Source: Hedera helix (lineage: Eukaryota; Streptophyta; Magnoliopsida; Apiales; Araliaceae). From it: DNA of 64,000 bases. How positions within the stretch are numbered: position 1 is the first letter of the stretch; each line of letters opens with the position of its first letter. Of the stretch, positions 34,101 to 47,584 are shown piece by piece. A program made the position numbers and the translations under genes. The DNA lies in assembly GCA_947179155.2 (NCBI GenBank), contig OX359273.1:42877023-42941022 (forward strand), given 5' to 3'. The notes under the pieces are model-generated. The model had not been told where the DNA came from and ran no database searches. It saw nothing but the letters and a program-made list of their open reading frames with translations.

Positions 34101-36065
34101 TCCTATGTTGGGTTAAGCTTATTCATCATATGGTTTAGAGATATCCAATCAATAAATACATCATTCATCTTATCTAATCGGGTTAATTTGCCGTGGCCTA
34201 ACAAGACAACATCAGCACATACAAACCAACTCTCCTGGTCTTTGAAAGGACATTTGATTACCCTTCGTTCCTTATCCTTTTTCCTCTTCATTTGAAGGGG
34301 ATTGATCCATAGTTAAAAGCTGATCATGGAGTGTATATTAGTAGTTCATCCATTTTGTATTGTCTATTTTTCGATTTTTTGAAACGTGAATTAAATAAAC
34401 CTGTACTTATTGTTCTTGAGAAAAATTCTAATATTTTATAAACGCACGATGATTATACATTTTAAGATTATTTAAATTTTTTTAAATAACGTTAGTTTTA
34501 CGAACTTTTAAGAGTAATGTTCTCATAAACTATTTTTCATTACCATCCCATGCATACTCTTGCTTCTGAAAATGTAGTCCAAGTTTATGTGGCTGTAAGG
34601 TTGATGTGTTCAATTATATTTCTCGAGGATTACTTTCCTTTCCTTTCACGTTCAATCTCTTTTTGGCTGCTATTTCCAGCATGGTAGCTCAATTAACTTT
34701 GAATGATACAGAAATAATTCAATGAATATGAACAAGGGAACCATACACACCCTACCTTCTGATTTTGTATATTTTTGGTAGAGACAAAGTTGTTTGTTAC
34801 ATCATACACCTTTTTTGAAAAGAAATCCACCAATTATTTTTTTTCTTGTGGGTCATGAGGGATATTCTCTGAAATGGGAAATATATAATTACTTCCAATT
34901 TGATAGGTTCTCTTTTTTTGACAAAGCCCTCAAATATTTGAGCAAGAAGTAATTCTCATGACAAATTAATCGAATTACAAAAATATTGTGTCAATTCTTT
35001 TAACACCGGTAACTAAAAAGGTGGTCATCGCAATAATTTGATAGGCTCTAATTAGTTATTCGAAAAACAAAATTAGAGATCATGAATACAAGCAGTTTAC
35101 ATGTGCTAATGGTATTATTATAAAGTATACATGAGTATTAAAATCTATAAAGTACATACTAATATATATATATATATATTATACAATGCAAAACCCAATA
35201 TTCATGGAGCTTAAAATCAAACAGGGGGACCCACTATTCATGTCCATACATAAGACATGACGACAGCCCCTTAAAAGCTTAATTATTATTTTTTTTCTAG
35301 GGAAATGTTAAAGATGTATAACTTACATTATTTCTCAAGGATCCCAATATTTTCAAATCCGAATCAAAATCTCCGATTTGATTCAATATGATTAGCAATT
35401 AGATTAATCTTAATCTTTTAAGTGATAGGTTACTTTTATAATACTTAATTATGATTTGGGTTCCTCCCAATTATTACGCTTAATTATTATTATTATTTTT
35501 TTAAAGCCAATCATCGCACTTAATTAGCTGAGTGGGAAGTTAAGGGTTCAATTCTTATATGGTGCAAACAAAATTAAGTTCAAATTAATATTTGCGATTT
35601 CTGAGTGATTGAGAGCATATGAAATTTGCAGTGCAACTTTTGATTGTATTAAATTTTCATTATCAAGTAAAAATATGTAAAAATATAAAACGTCTTTAAC
35701 CCGAATAGTATCATTCAACTCAATAATAAGATGAAGGTATGTGTTTAAATATAAGTCGTCTAATATAATAAAAAAATATTTAAAAATAATTTTTTTTTCT
35801 CTTTTCTTTTCTTGTTTGAATACTTGAGATTATCATGCATTGAATTTGGCATTTATTTTCTAATCTTTTAGTCCATCATTTAAAAAAGAAGAAAAGGAGC
35901 CAAGTTTCTTATCATGTTCAACTTGTTTGTTATGCTGCCCACAGCATGTCAATCAACAGTCCATCGGCCAACTTCTAAATAAAATGCCAAATCACAACAT
36001 AAAAAAATAAAAAATAAAAACGAAACCATAATTTCCGTGTTTATATCTCCAACTTATTAAATTAT

Positions 36066-36109
<44 letters not shown>

Positions 36110-38480
36110 TATCTTCAAATTTATTACTATTCTTGTATCAAACAAATGTCGAGGACTAGATTAACAAGCCTGTCACGATCAAAGAGTGGCCAAGCTACTT
36201 CTAGATGGTATTCATTACGGGTGAAATGATTAATAAATACGTCATCTTTTAACAATAAAGTCTCATTTGCCAAATAATAACATTATAAAACTCAATGCCC
36301 CTCAACTTTGTTATTAAAGTTTCAGTATTATATCGTCATTATTATTAAATTAACAATTAATATTTTTATGTACCACTTTAATACTTGCAAATATTTTAAA
36401 TTTGATACTTTAATGCAACAAAGGAGTAAGAATATACGGACAATAGCACGAATGGTGGCAGCTTAATTGCTCAACTGGTAGGCCTCACTTTTCTTCTCTT
36501 CTTCTTCTTCTTCTCTATCCAAGCGTACCTCTACAGGCAGCGAGCAGTCTGTGTTCACAACCGCATCAACCATGGCGTGATACGTAGGGTTGGGTTGGCT
36601 GCTACCTTTGACAAGATAGAGAGGGCCAGCCAAATACACAAGAAATAGCTTTGTTCCCAAAACTAATCACTATTTTCTAACTTACTTCATTATTTCGAAA
36701 ACTAGAGGCATATTAAATTTTAAAATTTATATGATTTATAAAAGTTTATAATAAAATAATTTTTGTTATATATTATATAATTATAATAATTGTATCAACA
36801 AAAATTAAATAAATTTATATAAATTTCAAATTTAATATACCATCATTTAATCTCCAAAAGTTAAATTATATCTTTAATTTTAAAACGGAAGGAATATTTT
36901 TTAGTATTAATAAGAATCTATTACATTAATAAAGAAGAGGGGATGAAAATCAAGCTTCGCTGAGTAGGGGATGAGTTATTGTCAACCGACTGACTACCAC
37001 TTGATTCCCCACAACTCCTAATCTTGATTTGAAAACCAACAGAGAGTTTTAATTGTGTGCTGAATTTATTTTATAATAAAAGGATCGACGCTACTAAATC
37101 AGTTATGATTTATATTAAACTAGTTCAACCCTTGTTTTTAGCCTTCAAAATAGAAATTTGGGCAAAAACCACCACCGTTACTAAATTTCTAGTGGTACCA
37201 TATGTTATTAATTGGAGATTCCTATTAGTGATAATTAATCATATGACAAGCTCCACTTTAACCAATCTTTACTACTATAATGATAGCCACTCCGAAGAAT
37301 AAATAAGGTTCATTATTTTGACCAGATTGCCGCATTTGGATCAATCAATCATCTACAAACAATCGTACTTTAATTGATCATGCTCTACCCTTTTAAGCTC
37401 AGCCATTGAAACATCAGCTCCTCGTAATAATGATATTGCGTTCAACATATTCTTGGACAAACCAAGGTACCAAAACAATAGAATATACTCGTGGTCGTAT
37501 ATTAATTTATATGCTACTTCTGTCAACTTCATGGGGTTTCAATTAAACAGCCTTTTAGGCAAGTGATGCTAAACTAAACAACTTATGTTCCTCCTAATTA
37601 AGTTTTCGCTTTGAATTGTTAGTGTTTGACAGATAATAGGAAAGGAATTACAAGCGCAACTCACTCCCACTTGAGGGAGATTGTGGTTTTAGCATTGGTG
37701 GCAAGTCCATTTATTTGGCTTGGTGGGGTTTTCTTCTAGTGTTAAGTTTGGCACTGCACCTCTCTTTATTTAATTTAGCTACAGGCCTACAACATTGAAT
37801 ACAGTAATTAATGTGTTTGGCATCTTAATATTACAATTAACAAATCATGAGGGTACCAAATATTTAAATTAAAAAAAGAAAAGAAAAGAAGAAAAGTGCT
37901 TAACAAAAAATATATAGGTTATATAACTCTCATTTCCAATCGGAGGTACTGCAATACTCCATTCCAAATTTAAGTACAACCATTTTATTTTATTTTATTT
38001 TTTTATAGTTTTTTCAAGTATTCCTTTTCTTTTTTTCTAATTATATATTTCCAACTTTATAAATTGAATATATAAATAAATAGGGTTTTGAAAAATAGTG
38101 ATTTTGATATTTTCACAAGGTCTTTTCTCATTCAATTCCTAAATTTCTTCAAACTCATGTGAGATAGAGACCTGTAAATATCAACAACAACAAAATTGTG
38201 AGAATAACAATTCTCAAAGTGTCTTGGGCATATTCGACATGTCTTGAAAAATGCACTAAAAATAACAAATAGAATAAAATGAAGAAGAAGAATATACATG
38301 ATTAACAAGATCCTCCATGAAGACCCTCCTTTATCTGATACAGGTATTGTTTATGCTGTCCAACTCTGATCATTAACTATAGTTTAAGGTAGTCATTATA
38401 TATTTCAAAAGGAACCCTCTTAATATTATAAGAGAACTGGTGATTTGCAACTCATATGGCACCGGACGACTAATCCACTT
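31180..38480. other. AT-rich gene desert
   Basis: No convincing gene. A 121-codon frame at 32076-32441 crosses less AT-rich DNA but has no recognisable domain. 32440-33000 is low-complexity A/T DNA with CCGATAATCGA-type words that may be an eroded transposon end. A TTA run lies near 33569-33590. 33700-34290 is less AT-rich (for example 33905-34060) but without a credible frame. Positions near 35515-35555 resemble an eroded SINE head (TAGCTGAGTGG, then GGGTTCAATTC). An inverted AT-rich stretch ends near 36900. Confidence 0.5.
36069..36109. repeat. TA microsatellite
   Basis: About 20 TA units in a row. Confidence 0.95.
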
Positions 38481-38489
38481 TGGTGATTT

Positions 38490-41040
38490 TATCTTCACTA
38501 ATGACCAAAAATATTCCTCAAAATGCTTAAAAATATACATAAAAAAAAATGATCAACGGCAATATAAAAGTGAATTCCCAAGACAGGTAATTGAAAACGT
38601 ACTAAAGCTTGCAAGCTGAGGCATTGAGAATGATACCATCTTGTGCTTAACAGACAGAGAAGTGTATTCAAAAGAAAATTCACAACCTTTTCCGCAAAAC
38701 TTCTACATGTAATATTTATTCCCATTTTCCTGCACATTAGACAATGAATTTAATTGCAAACATTAATTTTCAAATCATAAACAAAAATTTGACAAGAATT
38801 TCCGTCCAATAGTTTCCTTGAAATTTCTACGCATGTAAAAGATTGCCAACGACATCCTTCATCTTTTCAAAAATCTTTCTTCCCAGTCAAAAAATTAAGT
38901 ATTTATCTTTATCATACAAGTACAATGCTTTAATCATTCAGTACAATATCAAGATGCAACACTTGCGCTGACAAAAAGTTCATCTCAGGCAAAATATATA
39001 AAGCCTATCGTTTCCTTCTTACGATAACTAGTAGCCTCCATCCTTTCCGAGTTTTGTTTTGGCTTTTAATCCTATGATCAGCCTGACAGCCTTGTGATCT
39101 TGTTGTAGGTATCTAAAAGACTAAGATCTTTTTTAAGTTTTAGTGGGATACATCTATCTATCCATCTTTGTTCTTGTATTTTTCTAATATCCAATAGGCA
39201 CAAAGACTATGTTTGCAACTTGGATCAGACTAAATATTTACATGTTAGCTAAGCAAAAAACAAGTTAAAAAAATCTAGGAATCCTATTAGAACAGCAACA
39301 AAATCGAGTTTATCTTCAACACTAAGTTCTAGGTTGCCCACTTTATTAATTTTGGGTGTTTCATGTGAAGACAACCATAAAATGTCATCACCCTGAATTA
39401 AAATACTGAATTCAGTTTATAAGGAAGCTGTTTACGAGTAGGAAATTTGACATCAAATATAAAACAAGAGCACTAAATAAGAAAAAATTGACAAGTACCA
39501 AAGAACTCCGGTGAAACTGATAGTGGATTGTAGGGTCGTGCCTGATGTGAAGACGAGATTACGGACGTGAAAGTTGGAAGTTTGGTCCCCCGGCAAGATG
39601 AAAACTGGATACAAAACAACAGAAATATGGTCAGCATCCATATACATATTTACCAGCAGAGGGGATAATTTAGAATCTTACACCAAGTAAAATGTTCTAT
39701 AGGTTAAAGTACACCCAGAACACCCTTTGTAAGATATGCATGGCCACCAGCCACACCACCTCTAGCAGTCCAAGTGCATGTTATTTCCAGAGAAAAAGTA
39801 GTAGAATACAAATTCTTCCACCAATAAAGATTCAATCATACGTAGTTTATATATTGTTCTTTACCTGAAACACTGAAAAAATGCTGAACATACGCAGACT
39901 ACTTCAAGCATCTCTCTTACCTCATTATGTCTTTAGATTGAATTAGTTAACCTTATCCAGTAAGATACATGAATGGCTGTAATTCTAACCACATAAAACA
40001 TTAAAAAAAAAACATGAATAAAAAATATACCCATGTCAAGGTAACACAAAAGTCCTGCTAGTGTAGAGAGAGGACCCTGATAATAACATAACAAACGGTG
40101 TACTAACCAATGCTAATTACTTGTTTTGGACAGGACACGATTCATGACTGAAATTTGAAATTTCTTTTGTCGTTTTTCACTCTCATTTATGTAAAACTTG
40201 AATAATATTTATAGATAGCCCCTCTTCCCTTTGCCTGGAAAGAAGGTTTCACAGAGAGGAAACTAACTTAAGTATCTGAGGTACAAGTCACCTTACAAGG
40301 ACAGAAAGAAACTTTTACCAATGATGGAAATGATATAAAAAAAAAATGTGACAAGGGTGCAGGTGTACAAATTTTCGGATGCAACTTTTATCCTGGCATG
40401 ATATAGAGATTTGTCCCGCAAATTTCAGCTTCAACATGGTTGAAAAAAGAATAAACAAAAAGACACTGGTTCAAATTTAAGTACTGCATTCATCCAACTC
40501 CTCCGGTCCTTTGGTCAAGTACATTGGCGCAATTGGAATTTTGGACTTCTTACCCTTGATTCACTTGGCCTTCAAAGTTCAAACTATGCCTCTGGATCCC
40601 TCTTGGCCACTCAATACAGACTTTTATCCCTCGAGTTATATATGGGTTTCCCAAGTCAAGGGAGTTCTACTGACCCACAAAATAGTTGATGGAGAGCCAC
40701 CTTCAACTGGACGGAGACCTGGAGAAATGGTCCCCAAATTTAGAATTTGACTGGTTTGTAAACATTTCTATCCCCTCGACCAAGATAATCTTGGGTACAT
40801 CACCATTAGTTGAACATGGTCTCTACAGGTTGCGCATAAATGCTGCTCTCTTGTTTGGTTGCTTTGCTGATGTTGACCAAATCCAGCTGATCTCAGAATT
40901 AAAAGATTCTTTACCTACCGTTTGCTCATGCTTTGCATCAACTGTTGAAATATGTATGCCTCTGCTAATTCTGCAAACAGATTGGTCACTCCCAATAGGA
41001 GAGTAGCTTGAATCTTGATCCTCAGCATGAGTCACAGTTT
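38490..41040. other. Coding-like fragments, unidentified
   Basis: Several stretches are less AT-rich and give natural-looking peptides, but no exon chain could be built. On the minus strand, 39460-39647 reads YMDADHISVVLYPVFILPG and onward next to a GTACTT donor-like site, and 40823-41080 reads DSSYSPIGSDQSVCRISRG and onward. On the plus strand, 40511-40750 and 40686-41006 stay open and read SSYIWVSQVKGVLL and HGLYRLRINAALLFGCFADV. Strand and family are undecided. The area could be a decayed gene or an unrecognised retroelement. Confidence 0.25.
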
Positions 41041-41050
41041 CCAAACCACT

Positions 41051-41070
41051 ACCAAGGGCGGAGCCAGGAT
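41051..41070 (-). mobile_element. hAT terminal sequence (3' end of the hAT remnant)
   Basis: CAAGGGCGGAGCCAGGATTT is a familiar terminus of plant hAT transposons (CAGGGGCGGAGCCAGGA type). It lies about 150 bases beyond the stop codon of the transposase remnant, as expected for its 3' end. The matching inverted terminus was not found upstream of the transposase, so the other end is lost or lies beyond recognition. Confidence 0.6.
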
Positions 41071-41212
41071 TTTTTTTCAACCTGAGCTACCCCAAATACC
41101 AACTATATACACAAGAAATTGTCCCACCAAAATCAATCATAAATTCAAAATTATACATAGTAGTAAGGTTAAAAGGTACATAACATATAAGGGAAAAGGA
41201 AAACAAAGCACA

Positions 41213-43635
41213 CTATTTAAGCTGCATCCTTCTATGCTTTGTAGAATATAATTCGTTTATTATGGAATCTGAATCGATATCTTCAACAAGCTCTCGTTCA
41301 ATGTAAATCATCATAGAATTTGCTAAAAACTCCTCTTCCATTTTATTGCAAAGAGCAGTTTTAACATATTTCATAGCTGAAAATGCTCGTTCTGACGTGG
41401 CAGTGGAAATAGGTAGAGTCAAAACAAGACGAATCAATCTATCAAATTATAATGTTGCGATTTATTTGTTTCAACTAATCCGCGACACAATTCAGTGATA
41501 GTAGACATATTTTGAAAGCTCTGATGATGGACCACATCAAGTTTATAATGATTCAGTTGACATCTCAAATAATGCATTTCTTGTTCACTGAAATCTTCTG
41601 GATAAAATTTCTCAGCAAGCTTGCAAATATCATCAACTTTGAATGATTTAAAGTTGTCATTTGGCTCTAAATCAGTGCTAAGCATAAGGAGTTCCACTGC
41701 TCTATCACTAAATCTGGAATTCAACTCTTCTTGCTGAAAATCTATTGCTGAATTAAACACATCAAAATGATAGTGTTGGCAAACTGTCATCAATTCTTTT
41801 TGTTGGCATGAACGACCTATAACCCTTTTGTATGAAGCATTCATATTTGGTATGTCAATCTCATTTTGTGTGCAAACTGATTTCACATGCTCAATGAGAT
41901 GATCAAATCCCTCTTCTCTCAAAGTGTGAAGTAGAGCTTTAGTAGTTGAGACTAGATCCATGGCATTTACGATGTCAAGAGATTTGTGCTACAAAGCTCT
42001 ACAAAGCAAATCAGTAATCCCCATAATTTTATGCATCATATATAGAGTGAAAATAAATTCAAAAGACCTCATTATGATCAAACAACCACCAGCTTCTCCA
42101 TGCATAGAGTTAGAGGATCCTTCATCTACAATACTTCCAAGCACTAAAATAGTTGCACCATACATATCAATTAAGCTACAAATAGAATCAAAATAAGAGC
42201 TCCACCGAGTAGATCCACTCCGATGTAGATTACCAATCTGATTAATGCCTCTACCAGTATCACGTTCACCAGAAGCTACCATACGTGCAATTTCAATAGC
42301 TTGAGCAGAATGTAACTCAGTATGCCATTTGGGAGAAGCACCAATGAGATTGATAATGGCTGTTAGTTTCGAAAAAAATTGCCAAACAGAAATCTCTTTT
42401 GATGAAGCTGCAACTAATGCTAATTGTAGTCTGTGAGCAAAGCAATGTGCATAATATGCGTATGGACAATCTTTCAGAAATAGAGCTTGAAGTCCGTTCC
42501 AAGCACCGCGCATATTACTAGCACCATCATACCATTGACCTCGCATATTAAAGATATGCAAATTATATCGAACAAGGACATTAGATATTTCTTTATTCAA
42601 TGTTGAAGCAGTAGTGTCTGAAACATACACAATCTCAAAAAAACGCTCACGTAAGAAACCATGACTGTCAACAAATCTCAAAACAATAGCCATCTGCTCT
42701 TTATTTGATGCATCTTTGGCTTCATCAACTAAAATACAAAACTTTGCATCTCCAACTTCTTCACGAATTTTTCTTCTAACTTTGTTTGCAAGAATATGCA
42801 AAATTTCTTTCTGAATAGTCGGTGAAGTATATTTAGCATTTTTCGGAGCTTTCTCTAAGACTACATCACCAATGTTAACGTTCTATCGGCCCATAAGTCT
42901 TATCATCTTTATAAAATTACCCCGATTGCTAGAAGTTGGAGATTCGTCATGACTTCTAAATGCACAAGCTTGCAAGCTAAGCCACTTTATACTCTCAATT
43001 GTTGTCGTAAGTCGCAACCGATTCTTCTGAACTTCTTCTACAGTTTGTGCATTCAACACTTTGTCAATATGTCCAGTTACTTTCATCAAGTCTTCAACAC
43101 ATTTCACTGCATTCCTATGCGGTGAAGTAGGACCTCCCACATGCATCAAAAGTGCACATCTAATTCCATCATTAACCCTTTTCCAACTATTAAACCCTTC
43201 AGTAATGAATGCAGGATGGAGAGGCACCTTATTTTGAAAAACAAAGCATGGAAAACAAAATGCAGCATCCTTTGATGGAGAGTACTCTAACCAAGGAAAT
43301 GATTCAAACCACGAATATTGAAATTTTCGATTTTATGACCCTGATTTAGTCCTTGGGTACTCTGCCAACTTAGGTTGATACAGACCCATTTTGATATAAG
43401 CTCTCCTAATTTCATCTTGTTGATTAACGAGATGTTGCCATATAGGGATCCGAATCCCAGGATCCCGTTCAAGAGTACTAAGATCAATTTCAACTCTTCG
43501 AGATTTGGAAATGGGTGGTTGGTGATCTGAGATATCAACATTAGATGGAGAATGCCCTTCAATAGTTGATGCACTTTCTCTTGGTTTAAAGAAAGAAAAT
43601 AAAGTTTTTTCTCTCTTGCTTCCTTGACTTTCCAT
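41213..43635 (-). pseudogene. hAT transposase pseudogene (ZMYM1 / TTF zinc-finger type)
   Basis: Pieces in minus-strand order: an N terminus with KREKTLFSFFKPRE, a TTF-type zinc-finger segment (AAFCFPCFVF), then HVGGPTSPHRNAV. The transposase core follows with FCILVDEAKDASNKEQMAIV, GQWYDGASNMRGAWNGLQAL, YAHCFAHRLQLALVA and STRWSSYFDSI. The C-terminal hAT dimerisation domain is LPISTATSERAFSAMKYVKT. The product would have cut and pasted DNA with 8-bp target duplications. It is dead: a frameshift near 43335, an in-frame TAG near 42885, a TAG near 41986 and another frameshift near 41435. Everything else is collinear with the family, so this is one decayed copy rather than a chimera. The 3' terminus is listed at 41051-41070. 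Confidence 0.85.
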
Positions 43636-44281
43636 TGTGACTTATTCAAATTGAAAATCCCCAAAACCTATGCACAACTTTCCTACAGTATGCAAGAGCA
43701 AGTATTCATATTTAATATTATAACATAAATTGACAAAATATAGGTAATATGTACTAACTTGTCCTAAAAAGAGTAAGCTTAAAATGATGAAATAGACATA
43801 CACTAAGATACTGTAGGGTGTAGAACAATAACTAACCATCTAATTTTCAGTTGTTCAACTCAACCAGCATTTACTATATGATTCAGCAACTTGGTTATCA
43901 TATTCCTAGGACCAAAAAAATAGATATTAAAACTTTAACAATAATAGTATTGTATCAGTCAATTTATGTTATAGTATTTATCTTGGAAGAAAAAATAAAT
44001 AACTGAAAGAGGTTAGAAGTTTGAACCTTAAAGACCAAATATTTAAACTATCAACACAACCAAATAGTATTAGAGACATTTTATGCTTTGGTTTGGGGAA
44101 TTACTAAGGCCAGTTTTCTTATTTCCTAAAAAAAAAAAAAATTACTTCCAAGATACAAATTCTTTAAACTGGCATTTGTGTTTTACATTGAACCTTGACC
44201 ATGCATGCAAACTTTGAATAGAGAATTGGTATAATAAAATGGATAACATAAAGAGATATAAAAAGATTGACACTTTGCACC

Positions 44282-44415
44282 ATAGTTGGAAAGAGGCTTC
44301 TGCAACCAAGGCTTTGTTTCAGTACCATAATCAAAACTACATTGATAAATGGGAATATGATCCTTAAATGCCCAACACCAGGCTGCATCACGAATAATGG
44401 AACCGAAATTCAAGA
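44282..44415 (-). pseudogene. Isolated coding-like exon, unidentified
   Basis: On the minus strand, an acceptor-like ATTGAG before 44415 opens a frame with FGSIIRDAAWCWAFKDHIPI and YQCSFDYGTETKPWLQKPLS, followed by a donor-like GTGCAAAG. The peptide composition looks real and unlike chance AT-rich translation, but I do not recognise the family. It lies upstream of the hAT transposase on the same strand and could belong to a host gene broken by that element. Confidence 0.35.
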
Positions 44416-44908
44416 CTCAATATCTATATGGAGTAAATCAGTAGCTCAACTAAAAGAAAATAGGAGTTACTGAATATAAAGTATTAGGATTAACCTTAAC
44501 ACACAAACAAATTGACTAGCTCAACTAATAGTTTTGTAAATTTATATATATTCAAAACCAAATCATTCAGACCACTAAACATTTCAATCTATTAAAATAC
44601 TGAGAAAATATGAAAGCACAATACCTCCATATTGCTAGGGTTAATTAACTAAAACAAAGTGATAATGCCAAAAAGAAAGTAATATAAGGCACATAATCAA
44701 CTAATAGTGAATGCTAACGTAAAATGTTAAAGATTTCTTCTGCAAATATTCCTAGAAACCAAAAAAATCACAAAATACAGGGGAAAAAATAGGAATTAAT
44801 ATTTCTACAAAATCAAATGAGAACTACTTGTTGAAATATAAGTTCATTACATATTTCAAATTATGTCGTGAAAATATCAATTTCCAAAAAATATTTAAAA
44901 AATGGTAC

Positions 44909-45312
44909 CTTTACACCGCTAGCAAATGTAGCAATGATTTTAGCCGACAACTGCCATAGCACGACACCGAGCTTCTGCGCCGAGACATAAACCACCGCCT
45001 CATTTCTCACTTGCTGGAAACCTCTACGCCCGGCTGTCGGAGCGTCAAAAAAGTTTATCTCTTCAAACTTCCAACGAAGGAAAGGAGTGCGTGATCCGCT
45101 TACTCTACTGGCGGGAATTTCATATTTTATCTGGCGAGATACGTCACCAGACTACCGCTTTCGCTACCCTCCGGTGACGAAGGTTTTGGATCATCTGTCG
45201 GCGGGAAAGTGGTCGGATATTGTGTCACATGATATAGTTGTTAACGCCGAATTTTGTAAACTCACCGAAAATCATCAAAAGCACAAACCTGCACTTAGGA
45301 AGAACCGTTAGA
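44909..45312. other. GC-rich segment, possible 5' end of an unidentified gene
   Basis: About 400 bases rich in CpG (for example GCGCCGAGACATAAACCACC) stand out from AT-rich flanks. On the minus strand an open frame reads FLRWKFEEINFF and then VRNEAVVYVSAQKLGVVLWQ up to GTAAAG followed by a GTACCA donor. On the plus strand 45087-45311 is also open for 74 codons. The minus reading lacks an in-frame ATG after its upstream TAG, so I cannot decide which, if either, is coding. Confidence 0.3.
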
Positions 45313-45319
45313 CACCCCC

Positions 45320-47440
45320 TGAACTAGAGACAACTTGGGGCCACCCGGGGATGCTCCGGTGTAAGAGTAAGTACAAGCCAAAAGTGTTATCAATGGAAAA
45401 CTAAGTTATGCTGAAATAATAGGATTCTGTAAATAAAAAGTTGTGTACCGTAGTCGTGAGTTAATTGACTGCTTATATAGATGTTTGGATCCCTGGTGTC
45501 CAATTAAGAATAGAATGTTCTCTTTTAAATCAACTTATGACTCCCTTTAATGTAATATTGAATCATTTCCACAATAAACTAACATGCTTCAGTTAAATAA
45601 GAAAATATAATTCAAGAAGGATATGAAGATCAACTATCCCAAGCCGCCTTCACTTTGGATGAGAATGGGCTGACCATACCATGGCCCAATATGAATAATT
45701 AACAAGTCTAATCCAAAAATAAGATGGATTGACCCAAGTCCAAACCCAAACAATCATATGGTTTTGGTGCCATTTCAATTTAACATTTTCAGATGATAGT
45801 GTAATTTTGTTTTGGCGTGCATGGACGGTACAATCGAGAGAATGAATCAATCACTATAGATTAAGTGTATAATATTTAAAAAGTAGAGTATGTTATTAAA
45901 ATTCATGTCATGTCTCACTTTTAAATAATAAGATAAATATAATGTTTGATTTTGTATTTAGATGTTATATATGTAGACTTGTCCTTCACTACTTATTAGA
46001 TTTTAGTGTTTATAATTTATATTCACAAATAAATAAATAAATATGAAAAATAAGTCTCATTCAGAAGTCTTATAGAATATCAATTTCAACTAGGTAAAAA
46101 TATTAATTTAAATTTATGAAAATTATACTTTCCGAGTATCTCACTTTAAAAATTATATAAATTCTAAGATAAGCCAACTTAAATTTAGATATAACTGAGA
46201 GATTTTGAAATCTTTGAGTTTAATATATAATTTATTATATTTATGTTCATATTTTTCCAAAATGAGAACGTTTTAAAAAAAGGGCTAACTTAAAACAGAT
46301 ATAGTTGGTCTCTAACAAAATTAATTACGAATAATATAAAAGATTAATTCAATGAGATTCATAGATCTTGATGAGTGATGTATAGAAGGCTCATCAGAAG
46401 ATCAAGTATAAGGTACAACCACTTCTAGAAGATAAATTAATATTAGCAGACTCTCTTCGATCATAATTAACGCGGGATGATGATTTTACAAGTAGTGCGG
46501 TTTTTAGTTGTGTACTGATTAAACCACTTACTTGTAAACTGACGAAAGGAAAAACAACAGGGGAAGGAAAAGATTTAAGCACTTCTAGAATTATTGACTG
46601 CGCCCCACGGGTGATTTAGTCAACTGTCTGTCACGTTTGACAAACGACCAAATATTTTTCCCATAAAAACAAGCAAATGGCTTAACTAAACTCTTATATT
46701 TGATTCAAACCTCCATTTTAATTGATTTTTGTAAAGCCTAATGTTACGAACACAAATTATATATTAAAAATTATGTATAAATATTTAAAAAAAAAATGAG
46801 ATTTATTGTTGAATTTTTTTTAATTTGTAATTTTTTTTATATTAAGTTAAAAAAAAAATATTTAATACAAATAAAGTTATATCATTCATAAATTTTATAG
46901 ACTATATATTTTCTTATGAAATTACAATCAAAGAATCACTCCCTCACTACGCACCTTTAAACTAAATTTCAAATTCTTTATTTTTTTTAAAATGAAGTAA
47001 TTTTCATATTGTTAAGAGAAGATGAAATTAAAAAATTGAACCCATTACGATTACAATTAAGGCGGCTTGAGACAGTTGACACGCATGCATAGACGACATC
47101 ATATCACCGTGTTGTGTAACGCTGCATTGGATATATAATAGAATAATTCTAGATGCAATGGGGAGCAGGGACCAACACGTAACCATGCGGGCGAGCAGTT
47201 GCCTGGTCAACCTTTCTACTCAATTTCCCGCAGCCCACGTAATCATCTAGCTATTATTCCACCATCATCCTTCAATTAATTAATTTAATTAATATTAAAA
47301 TATAGCACTAAATATAAAATTATTACTTAAAAACTTAAAATAAACTCACGTCGTACTTAATTGACCAACTTCTATCATCATAATCAAATGAAAAAAAAAT
47401 GGTAATTAAGAATAGTATTCTGTACAATTCTCTCTTTCCC
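45320..47440. other. AT-rich intergenic region
   Basis: No gene, repeat family or RNA gene recognised. ORFs are short and without resemblance to known families. Confidence 0.55.
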
Positions 47441-47444
47441 TCTC

Positions 47445-47452
47445 TATATATA
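47445..47452 (+). promoter_or_regulatory. TATA box of the 113-aa protein gene
   Basis: TATATATA in TCTCTATATATACATAC, about 140 bases before the ATG at 47585. It lies inside the in-frame extension that begins at 47399, which is why I choose the internal start. Confidence 0.55.
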
Positions 47453-47584
47453 CATACATCTCCTCATCTCTATCCTTCTCCTCTCACAGCTGCAAGTCGC
47501 AACACAATCCTCAGAGTCCTAAAAATCTCTTATCGATCAAAAGCAAACATACGTACACAAATATATATACATATATTGTTTATA

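Noticed and set aside
36463..36660. 65-codon minus-strand ORF with a Glu run
   Set aside because: The Glu run is a TTC microsatellite on the plus strand and the rest has no family resemblance or promoter.
47399..47584. N-terminal extension of the 113-aa protein frame
   Set aside because: It spans the TATA box and a CT-rich leader, has atypical composition, and an internal ATG begins a good myristoylation signal.
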